Source of the DNA: Zelonia costaricensis
Lineage: Eukaryota; Euglenozoa; Kinetoplastea; Trypanosomatida; Trypanosomatidae
Assembly: GCA_030849075.1 (NCBI GenBank)
Contig: JASAOO010003313.1
Location: forward strand, 1 to 39,646
Reading direction: 5' to 3'
Length of the DNA stretch: 39,646 bases
The notes under the pieces are model-generated. The model worked only from the letters and a program-made list of their open reading frames with translations. It did not search any database and was not told where the DNA came from. A program made the translations under genes and the position numbers. Position 1 is the stretch's first letter. Each line of letters opens with the position of its first letter. Positions 30,211 through 39,646 of the stretch are shown here, one piece after another.

Positions 30211-32385
30211 ATGGGCGGCTGCGCATCATCCTTCTTGGAGTGGCGCAGCAACCAATCGCTGGGGCAGCACCCGATCATCACTCCGTACCGACGCTACGGC
30301 ACCGAGGCGGAGCCCGTGCCCGGCACCGAAAAGCCCGGCTACAGCCCAGTCTACCGCTTCGTGAACACCAGCGACGCCGAGCAGGCGCAGCTGTCACACG
30401 ACTTCTACGATGGCGCGACGTGGGTGGAGCGGGTGGGGCGCCGCGCGACGGAGCTGGCGGACCGCCCGGCGATGGGGTACCGCGTGATTGAGAAGGTGGA
30501 GAAGCGCTCCGTCACGGACCCGGCGAGTGGACGGACCAAGACGTTCAACTACTACCACTGCACCCCGTACCGCACCGTCTCCTTCGCGGAGATGTGGGAG
30601 ATGATGCTGGCGTTCGGGCGCGGGCTCGTCACGCTCGGCCTTGACCCCAGCGCGAGCACCACCGTCTCCGTATATGAGGAGACGCGGTGGGAGTGGATGA
30701 TCTCGATGTACGGCATCTGGACGCAGCGGATGACGGCGTCGACGGTGTACGCGAATCTCGGCCAGGACGCGCTGCGGTTTGCGCTTGGCGAGACGTGCAG
30801 CAACGCGATGATCTGCAACGGCGCCAACGTTGGCACGCTGACGCAGCTGCTGGTTGAGGAGAAGCTGAGCCCGCTGGTGGTGGCGATCGACGACGTGCCA
30901 GCGGGCACGGAGACGCACGGGATTCGCGTGGTGGCGTGGAGCGACGTCATAGCGCAGGGCCGCGCCGCGGCGGACACGGTGCCCGTGCACACGACCCCAA
31001 AGAGCGACGACGTGTGCCTGATCATGTACACGAGTGGCACGACCGGAAACCCCAAGGGCGTCATGCACACACACGGCAGCATCGCGGCGGGCTGCCAGGC
31101 GCTGAACCACCGAATCCTGGATCTGTACAAGCCTGGCGAGGAGGGCGAGATCTACTGCGCCTACTTGCCGCTCGCCCACATCCTCGAGTTCGCCGTCGTG
31201 AACATATTTCTCGATCGCGGCACGATGGTGGGCTTCGGCACGCCGCGCACGCTGACGGACACCTACGCCGTCCCCCACGGCGACCTGGCGGAGTTCAAGC
31301 CGCGCGTCATTCTTTCAGTCCCGCGCATCTTCGACACGATCCGCAAGGCGGTGGAGGAGCGGCTGCCACCACCCAAGACCTTCAAGCGCGACATCTTCGA
31401 CAAAGCCTACGAGTCGCGGCGCACCGCGCTGATCGAGGGGTGCGACACGCCGTACTGGAACGGCAAGGCCTTCAGCGCGCCCCGCAACATCCTCGGCGGT
31501 GGTGTGTACGGCATGCTGAGCGGCGGTGGGCCGCTCTCCGCGTCGACGCAGGAGTTCATTAATGTAGTGTGCGGCGGCCCGCTGATGCTGCAGGGGTGGG
31601 GCTTGACGGAAACCGTCTGCTGCGGCGCAACGCAGCGGCTCGGCGACCTCGAGGCGAACTGCGTGGGCCAGCTCGTCAAGACGTGCGAGGCGCGGCTGGC
31701 GGACACGGAGGACTACAAGCACACGGATCAGCCCGAGCCCCGCGGGGAGGTGTGCCTGCGCGGGCCATTCATGTTCAAGGGGTACTACAAGCAGCCGGAG
31801 CTGACGAAGGAGGCTTTTGACGAGGACGGCTGGTTCCACACCGGTGACGTCGGCAGCTTCACAAAGGACGGCAAGCTCCGCATCGTCGGCCGTGTCAAGG
31901 CACTGGCGAAGAACTGCCTGGGCGAGTACATCGCGATGGAGGCGCTGGAGGCGGTCTATGGGCAGCACGAGCTGTGCACCGTGAACGGCGTGTGCGTCGT
32001 CGTGCACCCGGACAAGTCGTACATCGCTGCCCTCGTGCTGACAGACCCGAAGCGGGCTCTTGCCTTCGCCGAGGCGAACAAGATCGCGCCCGTGGCGAAG
32101 GTGGCCGAGGGCGACGACACGACGAAGAAGGCCGCGGCGGACGCGAGCGGCGCCGATGTCGCCGCGCTGATCGCGTCCCCGGCGTTTCGGCAGGCAGCCG
32201 CGGCGTCGCTCGCTCTGACGGCGCGGGCTGCCGGCCGCCAGCCGTTTGAGCTCGTCAAGAACGTGCGGGTGCTGCTGGACGAGTGGACGCCGGAGAACGG
32301 GCTGCTCACGCCAACGCTGAAGCTGCGACGCTCCAAGGTAGACGCGCACTACGCCAGCGTTATCGCGGAGTTGTTCGCTGACTGA
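30211..32385 (+). CDS. Long-chain fatty acyl-CoA synthetase (second copy)
   Basis: A protein of 724 residues, clearly paralogous to the upstream synthetase along its whole length. The P-loop is YTSGTTGNPKG (273-283), the TGD motif is at 544-546 and the hinge GRVKALAKN starts at 560. The motif that reads YGMTES in the first copy is WGLTET here (463-468), a Tyr-to-Trp change beside the adenylate site. Before the C-terminus it carries an extra Lys/Ala/Asp-rich insertion (around 630-655) not present in the first copy. The N-terminus MGGCAS fits N-myristoylation well (Ser at 6) plus palmitoylation at C4. There is no PTS1 (end FAD). The frame is open upstream to 29869, but the splice site at 30092 and homology support ATG 30211. 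The two copies may differ in chain-length preference. Confidence 0.95.
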   Translation: MGGCASSFLEWRSNQSLGQHPIITPYRRYGTEAEPVPGTEKPGYSPVYRFVNTSDAEQAQLSHDFYDGATWVERVGRRATELADRPAMGYRVIEKVEKRSVTDPASGRTKTFNYYHCTPYRTVSFAEMWEMMLAFGRGLVTLGLDPSASTTVSVYEETRWEWMISMYGIWTQRMTASTVYANLGQDALRFALGETCSNAMICNGANVGTLTQLLVEEKLSPLVVAIDDVPAGTETHGIRVVAWSDVIAQGRAAADTVPVHTTPKSDDVCLIMYTSGTTGNPKGVMHTHGSIAAGCQALNHRILDLYKPGEEGEIYCAYLPLAHILEFAVVNIFLDRGTMVGFGTPRTLTDTYAVPHGDLAEFKPRVILSVPRIFDTIRKAVEERLPPPKTFKRDIFDKAYESRRTALIEGCDTPYWNGKAFSAPRNILGGGVYGMLSGGGPLSASTQEFINVVCGGPLMLQGWGLTETVCCGATQRLGDLEANCVGQLVKTCEARLADTEDYKHTDQPEPRGEVCLRGPFMFKGYYKQPELTKEAFDEDGWFHTGDVGSFTKDGKLRIVGRVKALAKNCLGEYIAMEALEAVYGQHELCTVNGVCVVVHPDKSYIAALVLTDPKRALAFAEANKIAPVAKVAEGDDTTKKAAADASGADVAALIASPAFRQAAAASLALTARAAGRQPFELVKNVRVLLDEWTPENGLLTPTLKLRRSKVDAHYASVIAELFAD

Positions 32386-33824
32386 CGCAGTGGGCCCTCA
32401 AAAAATGAAAAGATGAACACAAAGACGCACACACACACGCACACACGCACCCGCACACCAGCGGATGTAAAGGGAGGATGTGTCGGCTTGACAGACGTCC
32501 GCGCGTGTCCGTGTGTGTGTGCGTGTCTGCACGTGTGTTGGTGTGTCGTGTGTGTCTTGTGTGCGGTGTGGGCGAAGTTGTTGGCTTAGGAGGGGGTGGG
32601 GGAGAGAAGCGGAAGAGGGTCGCTGCCGACTCTGGTCAGCTCCATCGATCTCCGTGATCGACGTGCATCTTGCACTCTTTTTTTCTTTCCTCGCAGACGT
32701 GGATGGGAGTAACATGCGAGGAGGTGTTAGCTCCGCCTTCTCCGCCCTTTCTTCATCACCTGCGCGTTTCTTGCGCGGTGCTCCGTCACCCCCTTCCCCA
32801 CTTCCCCACCCCCCTCTTGGGCTCTCCCGCGTCCTTTGCGACCGGCCCGTTTTCTCTACTCCGCCCCCCCACCCAACGCACTTGTGAAGTCTGCGCGTGT
32901 CTTCCTCCTGTTCCCCCGCCTCCCTAACATACACACACAACCACACAGACGCACATGTGCATGTGTTTGTGTGTGTGTCCTCCTTCTTATGTTTGCGTAT
33001 CTCAATAAGTTCACCCGGTGTTGGTGCGATGTATGGCAGACGACAGGGGCTGGGGGGGGGGGAGGCGAATCGTAAACGCATGAGTCGCCCTGCAGGCCGC
33101 CCTCCTCTTCCCCCTTCTCCATCCTCCGTCTTCCACGCTCGAGTTCTCGGGCGCTCTGTGACACGCCCCTTGGTACACCCCACCCCCTTCGCGCCTCCCC
33201 CTATATCGCTCTCTGTGCCCCATCGCCGTCTCCTGCCATCCACAGGTACACGCCGGAGGCGGATGCGGGCGAAGTAGGAGAGAAGGATGCGTTGGAGGGG
33301 GGGGGGTCGGCAGTGCGGGCAGAGGGCGTTGACGCCAAGTCGAGCTCAAGAGTCGACAACCGGCAGTCCCCCCTCCCTCACTCTTTCCGTAGTGCGCGGC
33401 GCGCACACGTATATGGTCAACAGCAACGTGAAAACTGAAGAGCGCAACATGGAGAGATCTAGGGAGCACTGCGTCTGTGGTGTGTGCGTGTGTGCGGGGG
33501 CGGGACGACGTGGAGGAGGAGCAGCCGCCACAGCTCGACGAGGGACGAGGGGAAAGGCGCAACAGAAGCGCTCGCTTGCCGATGCGTGCATCCTCGCGGC
33601 AGTGCCCGCCGGCGATGCCACCACGTGCCCTCGCCAGTGCGTCTCTGTGCGCGCGCCTCTACTCGACATGTTTTGGATTTACTATGCACTTCGCGTTCTT
33701 CGTCATCCTCACGATCCCCGCCGCCCCTGGCTTCGAACCGCCATCAAACTGACCTTCTCGCACGTATGCGTGAATGTGTGTATGCTTGTCGATCACACAC
33801 ACCACTCAGACACACAGGCACGCG

Positions 33825-33848
33825 TGCACACACACACACACACACACA
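33825..33848 (+). repeat. CA microsatellite
   Basis: Run of CA units shortly before the duplicated stretch. Confidence 0.9.
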
Positions 33849-33880
33849 AACATAAAGGCCCCATTTCTGTAGGATCGGCG

Positions 33881-34306
33881 AACGTACGCCCACTCTCAGA
33901 AAAACAACAACAACAACAACAGATCTAAACCAAAACTCACGTGTTGTCTCGAGCGCTGCCCATTTTTCCCAGCGTTGACTATTTCTGTTCTGCCTTCCCC
34001 CGCTATCGTCGTCGCCGCGCCACCGCGTGCAGTTGTGCTTCATCGGAGGCGCACTCCCCCCCCCTTCCGCCTGCCCGTGCCCCACCCGGTGNAACGTACG
34101 CCCACTCTCAGAAAAACAACAACAACAACAACAGATCTAAACCAAAACTCACGTGTTGTCTCGAGCGCTGCCCATTTTTCCCAGCGTTGACTATTTCTGT
34201 TCTGCCTTCCCCCGCTATCGTCGTCGCCGCGCCACCGCGTGCAGTTGTGCTTCATCGGAGGCGCACTCCCCCACCCCCCTTCCGCCTGCCCGTGCCCCAC
34301 CCGGTG
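33881..34306 (+). repeat. Direct duplication around a single N (probable assembly artefact)
   Basis: Bases 33881-34091 are repeated at 34093-34306, with one N (34092) between. The main difference I see is in a C-run (three bases longer in the second copy, with one A). ORFs crossing the N are not real evidence of coding. Confidence 0.85.
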
Positions 34307-34328
34307 CCCCTAACGCACCCCTCTTTCG

Positions 34329-34410
34329 GGCTTTTTTGTTCCCCTCGCCCCCCCCCCCCCACCAGGCACCAAACGCGTGAGTACACAACGGCGAAGTCGC
34401 TTTCTTTCAG
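34329..34410 (+). promoter_or_regulatory. Predicted spliced-leader acceptor region for the Nudix gene
   Basis: A T/C-rich run and a long C run end at ACCAG, with AG at 34364-34365. A second good site is TTTCTTTCAG with AG at 34409-34410. These give 5' UTRs of about 136 or 91 bases. Confidence 0.5.
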
Positions 34411-34501
34411 TTCCTTCTTATTTTTCCTCTCTGTCACACACATACACACACACACACACACGCGCATAGAAGGAAGGAAACTTCGGCACTGCTTGCCCGC
34501 T

Positions 34502-35038
34502 ATGGACGTCGCAGCTCCCCGCAACGGCGTACGCGGCTCGGCCGTTGGCAGTCCCACCGCGAAGGCGTACACGCTGTGCTTCCTCACACATGGCGATCAG
34601 GTGCTGCTGCTGAACCGGCTCAAGGCCCCGTGCATGGGTAACTGGAACGGCGTCGGCGGCAAGCTCAACCCCGGTGAGACGCCGCTGGCGTGTGCGCTGC
34701 GCGAGGTGGAGGAGGAGACCGACACGACGCCGGATGCGTACGCGGTACGCGCGACAGGGCGGATGCGGTGGACGGTGGAAGGGGAGGAGCTGGGCATGCT
34801 GCACCTCTACTGGATGGAGCTGCGCGCGCCGCCGGCGTTGAAGAACTACCCGCTCGCCACCCGGGAAGGGATTCTGATGTTCCACTCACTGGACTGGACT
34901 GTAAGCGCGCAGAACGCTGGTGTCGTGTCGAACATTCGCGTGCTGCTGCCGGCGCTGATGTCCGCGGCGGAGTCGGTGGAGTTCCACTGCGAGTACGACG
35001 CTGCTGGACTCATGCGCTACGCAACGCGGCTTCGCTGA
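34502..35038 (+). CDS. Nudix hydrolase, MutT/MTH1-like (putative 8-oxo-dGTP diphosphatase)
   Basis: A protein of 178 residues with a single Nudix domain. The Nudix box runs from G53 to D74: G53, E59, then R67 E68 and the metal-binding pair E71 E72. The last glycine of the consensus is D74 here. The preceding NWNGVGGKL and the YTLCF strand match MutT/MTH1-type enzymes, which clean oxidised purine nucleotides from the pool. Substrate choice cannot be read from sequence, so other nucleoside diphosphate derivatives are possible. No targeting signal is evident, so cytosol is assumed. The frame stays open far upstream only because of the duplicated spacer around the N. ATG 34502 is the first Met before the conserved domain and follows good splice sites. 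Confidence 0.9.
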   Translation: MDVAAPRNGVRGSAVGSPTAKAYTLCFLTHGDQVLLLNRLKAPCMGNWNGVGGKLNPGETPLACALREVEEETDTTPDAYAVRATGRMRWTVEGEELGMLHLYWMELRAPPALKNYPLATREGILMFHSLDWTVSAQNAGVVSNIRVLLPALMSAAESVEFHCEYDAAGLMRYATRLR

Positions 35039-36362
35039 AGGTCTATGGTGCTCGGGTGTTGGGGTGAGTGGCGGGGGACGGAGGGCGTGAAACGAACCAG
35101 AGATCACGTGGGTGCACGTGCGTAAGTGTGTGCGCCTGCGTGTATAGGTTTGCGTCGCTTCTTTCGTCGCCCCCTCATCCCATTCACTCAGAATCGACTT
35201 AATTGTTTTCCTGCAGCACGGGCCGGAGAGGGACGCCGACGCACGCTCTACGTGGGCGGCTGTGTCTGTCTTTCTCGTGTGATGGTCCTGCCGTGTGAAC
35301 ACCACAAACACCATCGCAGAGGAGGACGCACGTGCGCGAGTGTGTCGCCACCAGCGCCATTTTTTATTTTACGTGGTGTTGCGCGCCGTTGCCGTCTCGC
35401 CTTCGCCACGACGACAGCCGCGAGCGTGATGATGGGAAACAAAAGAAAAGATAGCAACGGTGTCCCGTGGCACGGCGTGAACAGGGCTGAGCGCGTGTTG
35501 TGTGGACCGCACTCGGAGCACCACGGCGGCGGCACTGGACAGGGAGCCGCATCTGCGGCGCTCGCGGTGTCGCTGCGCAACACCACCACCCACGCCCCTC
35601 CTCCTCTTCCGCTCGCGCGACTGCGCAGCTCCTGTCACGCACGCACTTTCTCACCCTTTCCCTCCCCTCCTCTCCTCTCTTATCACACACACACACACAC
35701 ACACACATACACATGCGAACACACACGCGAACCCGTGCGCGTGCGTGCGCGTGCAGATCTTCTTCGCTCTCTCCCTCGCTCTCCAAGCCCCCCTCCTCCT
35801 CTTACTTCGTTCTCCCGCTTCGTAGTTTCGCCTTTTTGTTTTGTTTGTGCCTTTCGTCTACTGGTAGCCCTGCCCGCTCCATCTCACGCAGTCCCAACTG
35901 GCCACTCGTCTCCCTCCTTGCGCGCTGCTGCTGCCTGTCCGTCTCTGCCCCGTTCTCTCTCCACCTTCTTGTTGACTTTCTTTCCCTCCCTTCTCTTTGC
36001 CGTGGTACCCGCTGCACGCCCGCACGCAAGCGAGCACGCACGTACACGTACACGCACCACCACGACCACAACTTCCATCTCCCACACCACGTCTCTCTTC
36101 CCTCTTCAGCGTTCATCGCCTCTGTGCTTCCATCGACATAACTCTCCGCGCGCGTACTAAACCCGCTCTCGAGTTTCTGCCAGTGCACTCTTTCGTGCTT
36201 TCCTTCTCACCCTTCCGTTCCATTTTTCTCTGTCCTTGTCGTCCGCCTTCGCCGTGCTGACGCTCTGCCGTCGCCTGCTGCGTGCCTGCCATACCACTGC
36301 ACGCATCCCCAACAAGTGCCATCGCCACCGCCGTCACCACACGCGTCTGATCTTCATCAGCG
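35039..36362. other. Intergenic/UTR DNA between the Nudix and threonine aldolase genes
   Basis: About 1.3 kb. It contains a CA repeat (35686-35706), pyrimidine-rich DNA and a less repetitive part at about 35340-35580. ORFs of up to 344 codons exist but their products are low in complexity and run through repeats. Confidence 0.65.
35686..35712 (+). repeat. CA microsatellite
   Basis: Run of CA units in the spacer before the threonine aldolase gene. Confidence 0.9.
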
Positions 36363-36408
36363 TCTTTCTTCCCCCTTTGCCCTCCCACCTTTCCCACCCC
36401 GATTCCAG
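36363..36408 (+). promoter_or_regulatory. Predicted spliced-leader acceptor for threonine aldolase
   Basis: A clean pyrimidine tract ends in GATTCCAG, with the AG at 36407-36408, only 33 bases before the ATG at 36442. This places the upstream in-frame ATG at 36316 outside the mature mRNA. Confidence 0.6.
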
Positions 36409-36441
36409 CAATACACGCACAACGCGTATCTGCAGGTCGCC

Positions 36442-37536
36442 ATGTCCACGTCAACGCCAACGACGACGACGGCACTGCCGACGGTCACGGCAGCTATACC
36501 GTACAGTTTTGTGAACGACTACAGCGAGGCGATGCACCCGGCAATTCTGGACATGATGATGCGTGACAACGGCAACCAGCACTCCGGCTACGGCCTTGAC
36601 GGCCACTGCGCCGAGGCCGCCCGCATGATCCGCAACTTGATTGACCAGCCCAACGCGGACGTGCACTTCATCTCCGGCGGCACGCAGACGAACCTGATCG
36701 CCTGCTCGCTGGCGCTGCGCCCGTGGGAGTGCGTGATCGCCACGCTCAGCGGTCATGTGAGCACGCACGAGACCGGCGCGATCGAGGCGACGGGGCACAA
36801 GGTATTCGGTGTGCCATCCGCCGACGGCAAGCTGCGCGTTTCTGACGTCGAGGCCGCGCTGCATGAGAACCGCTCGGAGCACATGGTGCTGCCAAAGCTC
36901 GTGTACATCTCCAACACGACCGAGGTGGGCACGCAGTACACGAAGCAGGAGCTGGAGGAGCTGTCCGCGTTCTGCCGCGCCCATGGCCTGTACCTCTTCG
37001 TCGATGGCGCCCGCCTCGCCTCCGCGCTGACGAGTCGCACGAACGACCTCACCATGGCGGACATTGCGCGTCTGACGGACATGTTCTACATCGGCGCAAC
37101 GAAGATCGGCGGGATGTTCGGGGAGGCGCTCGTGCTGCTGAACGACGACCTCAAGCCGAACGCGCGCTACCTCGTCAAGCAGCGTGGCGCGCTCCTGGCG
37201 AAGGGGTGGCTGCTGGGCATCCAGTTCGAGGTACTCATGAAGAACAACCTCTTCTTCGAGCTCGGCGCACACGCGAACAAGATGGCAGGGATCTTGAAGG
37301 CGGGAATGGAGGAGTGCGGCATCAAGTTCGCGTGGGACTCGGATAGCAATCAGCTGTTCCCGATCTTGTCGAACGCGCGGCTGGCGCTGCTAAGCAAGGA
37401 CTTCAGCACGTTCCTAATCGAACCGCTGCAGGATGGAACGAGTATCGTGCGCGTGTGTACGTCATGGGCGACGAAGGAGCAGGAGTGTCACCGGTTTGTG
37501 GAGGTGATGAAGGGCGTCGTTGCGAGCACGGCTTGA
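36442..37536 (+). CDS. L-threonine aldolase (low-specificity or L-allo-threonine type)
   Basis: A protein of 364 residues of the PLP-dependent fold type I family, which cleaves L-threonine or L-allo-threonine to glycine and acetaldehyde. K221 in IGATKIGG is the expected PLP Schiff-base lysine. D188 in LFVDGARL contacts the pyridine nitrogen, and H109 in STHETGAIE is the ring-stacking histidine. The N-terminal FVNDYSEAMHP and NGNQHSGYG are family-typical. Length agrees with known aldolases, and a Leishmania major homologue has a known structure. The frame is open upstream to 36316, but that part is Pro/Ser-rich and precedes the likely splice site. No targeting signal is seen, so it is presumably cytosolic. 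Confidence 0.95.
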   Translation: MSTSTPTTTTALPTVTAAIPYSFVNDYSEAMHPAILDMMMRDNGNQHSGYGLDGHCAEAARMIRNLIDQPNADVHFISGGTQTNLIACSLALRPWECVIATLSGHVSTHETGAIEATGHKVFGVPSADGKLRVSDVEAALHENRSEHMVLPKLVYISNTTEVGTQYTKQELEELSAFCRAHGLYLFVDGARLASALTSRTNDLTMADIARLTDMFYIGATKIGGMFGEALVLLNDDLKPNARYLVKQRGALLAKGWLLGIQFEVLMKNNLFFELGAHANKMAGILKAGMEECGIKFAWDSDSNQLFPILSNARLALLSKDFSTFLIEPLQDGTSIVRVCTSWATKEQECHRFVEVMKGVVASTA

Positions 37537-37653
37537 ACACATCAAGCCACACGCACACGGTGTCTAACAGGGCTGGGCCATGGGCGCGCGGTGATGCGTG
37601 TACTGTTTTCCAGTTTGACGCTACCCGAGGAGACGCGCGTGTATGGGAGTTAC

Positions 37654-37657
<4 letters not shown>

Positions 37658-37685
<28 letters not shown>
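37658..37685 (+). repeat. TG microsatellite
   Basis: Uninterrupted TG run about 120 bases after the aldolase stop codon. Confidence 0.9.
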
Positions 37686-38144
37686 CTTCGCTTCTCGCTT
37701 TTCGCCTTTTCTCTCTTTTTTTTTCTTCTCACCTCTCTTCGTGGCGAGCTTCAGTAAAGCTCCAGGCGGCGACGACGTCGGCGTGGCGGTGCGCGCGTGC
37801 TGCACAGCTCACGAGACGGCTAAACGGAAGGGCTGCGCACTGAGCAGAGAAGGCGGGGGAGGTGGGGAGGAGGCTGCGGGGAGAGGCCGCTGCACGAGCA
37901 CTGTTCTGGGATGCCGGGCACGTGTCGTGTGTTCGAGGCAGTCGACATCTGCACGTTAGCTCCCCCACCCCGTCCCCCTGTCCCCCTGTTGGCTCTCCCT
38001 CCTCCATACCCCATCGGCGTGTCCTTCTTGTTTCCCCCTCACTCTGAGCTTCCCCCCTCCCCTCCACGCACCGCAGCGTAAGGCCCTCCACCTCCACCCC
38101 CTCCCGCCCTGCTCCGTCCTTTGGCCTCCCCCACCAACACACAC

Positions 38145-38173
38145 ACACATGAACACATGAACACATGAACACA
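38145..38173 (+). repeat. Octamer tandem repeat ACACATGA
   Basis: Three exact copies of ACACATGA followed by a partial fourth, directly after a CA run. Confidence 0.85.
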
Positions 38174-38270
38174 ACTGTTTGTTCGCGGGTGAGGCGCGTT
38201 CGTGTGTGCGGCCCGTGTGTGTGTGTCTGCGTGGGTGGGCAAGAAAGAGAGGAGGGGGGGGAAAGACGCA

Positions 38271-38301
38271 GGGATGGGGGGGTGGTGGTGGGGGGGGGGG
38301 G
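38271..38301 (+). other. G-rich run, possible G-quadruplex
   Basis: Guanine runs of 3, 7, 2, 2 and 12 are separated by one or two bases on the sense strand, with another run of 8 just upstream. Confidence 0.5.
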
Positions 38302-39646
38302 CTCGGTGAAGATGGTGATGATGAAGTGCGGCATGGTGACTGTTGGTGTGTTTTTGGTGGGGTTCTGCTCGTACACACACGCATGTGCATGTGTGTATGT
38401 GTGTGTGTGTGTGCGGGTGTGTGTGTACGTGCGACTTCGCCGTCTTGTCGGGCTCCCCTCACACCACCTCCTCCTCCGCTTCTCCCCATTGCGTGCCTAC
38501 TTTGCCCCCCTTCCACTTCTCCTTCTGCCTTTTCGTGTTTCGCTCCTCTTGGGCTTCGATGCGCGTCTGTCGATGGGTGGGAGGTTGGGTGGGTGAGTGG
38601 ACGCGAGCACTCTTCAGCGTGCGCGCATGTGGGCTCGACCGCATGACGGGACTGATGCAGTGGGCAGGCGCGTATCACGAGCTTTTCATGGCGTGGTGCC
38701 CGTCTCCTCCACATGCTACCGTCCAGTCGCCAGCACCCCCGCCGCCCCCTTCCCTTCTCGCCCTCGGCTCTCCACGCGGCACCGTGCTTTCCTCCTTCTC
38801 GCTTCTTTCGCTTCTCACAGGGACCCCCGTTCGGCATCCTGATGGAGGCGTGTCCGTCCTCCTCCCCGCACCTTCTTTTGCTTCTCTTCTCCCCCCTTTC
38901 CTTTCCTCCACCTTCACCCGCGCCCGTTGCGTGTGTGTGTGTGTTTGCCTATTTGTGACTGGATGAGACGTGTAACACCGAGGTACGCGCAGCACAACAC
39001 ACTGCACAGTACTTCGCGCTTTCTCTCCGTCAAGTGTTTGTTTTTCTTCTGTTTTTTCCCCTTTTCTTTTGTCTTATTTCTGTGTTTGCCTGTCGCGCTG
39101 TGTTCCTGTCTTCGATTCTCTCTCTGCGTCTTGTGCCGCCGCGGCTGCTGCTCGTGCTGCCGCTTGTGCTCGGTCCTGATCACATGGCCCGCGTCAGCGT
39201 CCCTGCGCACTCCCCTCCCCTCCTCCTTCACACCCCCCGTACCACCTCACTCGCAGTCTGCGTGCGTGCGAATGTGCGTATGTGTGTTTGTGTGCGTATC
39301 TCGAGCGGAGGAAGACGCTCGCCGCGCAGCTTTTCTTTTTTTTTTTTTCCTCCCCCCTTTCTCCCCCCTTGCTCGCTGTCTTTGTTCAGATCCCCTGCGG
39401 TCGCGTACCGTCACTGTGAAGGCTCAAGGCGCATGTCCTTCGTAGATCCCTTCCCCCTCACCCTCCCACTCACTCAAGCTCACACGCGCCCACACATCAA
39501 AACTCTACACCCACCACACACACACACAAACCTTGAGGTGGCGCACCTCCTCCCTGCGTGTTTTTTCTTTTTTCAACCAGTGTGGCACGCCGCAGCCAGA
39601 GTTTCTCTCTCTCTTTTCGTGTGTGTATGTGCTCCTCTTGGCCCCC

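Larger units (their letters stand above)
32386..34328. other. Intergenic/UTR DNA between the second synthetase and the Nudix gene
   Basis: About 1.9 kb with TG and CA repeats, pyrimidine tracts and a probable assembly duplication (33881-34306). No convincing gene is seen on either strand. Confidence 0.7.
37537..39646. other. Intergenic/UTR DNA after threonine aldolase
   Basis: About 2.1 kb to the window edge with no convincing gene. It holds a TG run, an octamer repeat, a G-rich run and pyrimidine tracts towards the end that may precede a gene outside the window. Confidence 0.65.

Noticed and set aside
33941..34501. Upstream extension of the Nudix frame
   Set aside because: It runs through the single-N duplication and repeats, so the frame is open by accident.
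23044..35521. A shared 15-base string (GACCGCACTCGGAGC) near 23044 and near 35507
   Set aside because: The flanks are unrelated, and one match of this length is expected by chance in a GC-rich window of this size.
35126..36160. Open frame of 344 codons in the spacer before threonine aldolase
   Set aside because: The product is low in complexity and runs through a CA repeat and pyrimidine tracts. No domain or conserved motif is visible.
36316..36441. Upstream in-frame start for threonine aldolase
   Set aside because: The extra 42 residues are Pro/Ser-rich and lie mostly before the predicted splice acceptor. Family length fits the later ATG.
1..39646. tRNA genes, CRISPR arrays, or intact transposons
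   Set aside because: No tRNA-type B box with a matching cloverleaf, no regularly spaced repeats, and no transposase or reverse transcriptase frame was seen. The many short repeats are simple microsatellites.

Overview
The window looks like nuclear DNA of a trypanosomatid, most likely Leishmania or a close relative. All eight protein genes are intronless and lie head-to-tail on the + strand. Coding DNA is GC-rich with a strong third-position GC bias. The long spacers hold pyrimidine tracts followed by AG (trans-splicing signals) and TG/CA microsatellites, with no local promoters. This fits one polycistronic transcription unit. No strand switch, tRNA, rRNA, CRISPR array or intact mobile element was found. 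The gene set recalls the chromosome 1 plus-strand cluster of Leishmania, but that rests on memory and no database was searched.

Layout. 1331-4363: BRAP2/ETP1-type RING plus ZnF-UBP ubiquitin ligase. 5709-7496: 12-TM protein with major-facilitator topology, weakly like the MFS_5/MFSD5 group. 9782-10501: nicotinamidase (PNC1) ending in a glycosomal-type SHL tripeptide. 12789-18704: giant protein with a Met/Pro/Gln-rich N-terminus, a P-loop kinase-like domain, a guanylyltransferase-like domain and a double zinc ribbon. 18705-26840: 8.1 kb with no convincing gene. 26841-28931 and 30211-32385: tandem long-chain fatty acyl-CoA synthetases, both starting MGGC. 34502-35038: MutT/MTH1-like Nudix hydrolase. 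36442-37536: L-threonine aldolase. From 37537 to the end there is only downstream UTR or intergenic DNA.

The genes share transcription rather than one pathway. Themes are NAD salvage (PNC1), fatty-acid activation (two synthetases), amino-acid breakdown (threonine aldolase), nucleotide-pool cleaning (Nudix) and RNA-cap or translation biology (the capping-enzyme-like protein). Regulation is expected to be post-transcriptional.

The most unusual object is the capping-enzyme-like protein. It keeps the motif I lysine (KVDG) but lacks the usual lysines of motifs V and VI. It is fused to a prion-like N-terminus and to two zinc ribbons with identical spacing, and it ends in a possible CaaX box (CRQQ). 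The long spacers also hold several strong potential RNA hairpins and sense-strand G-tracts.

Assembly caution: single N bases at 12368, 25087 and 34092 each sit between two nearly identical direct copies. These are probably unmerged contig ends, so the duplications and the ORFs crossing them are suspect.
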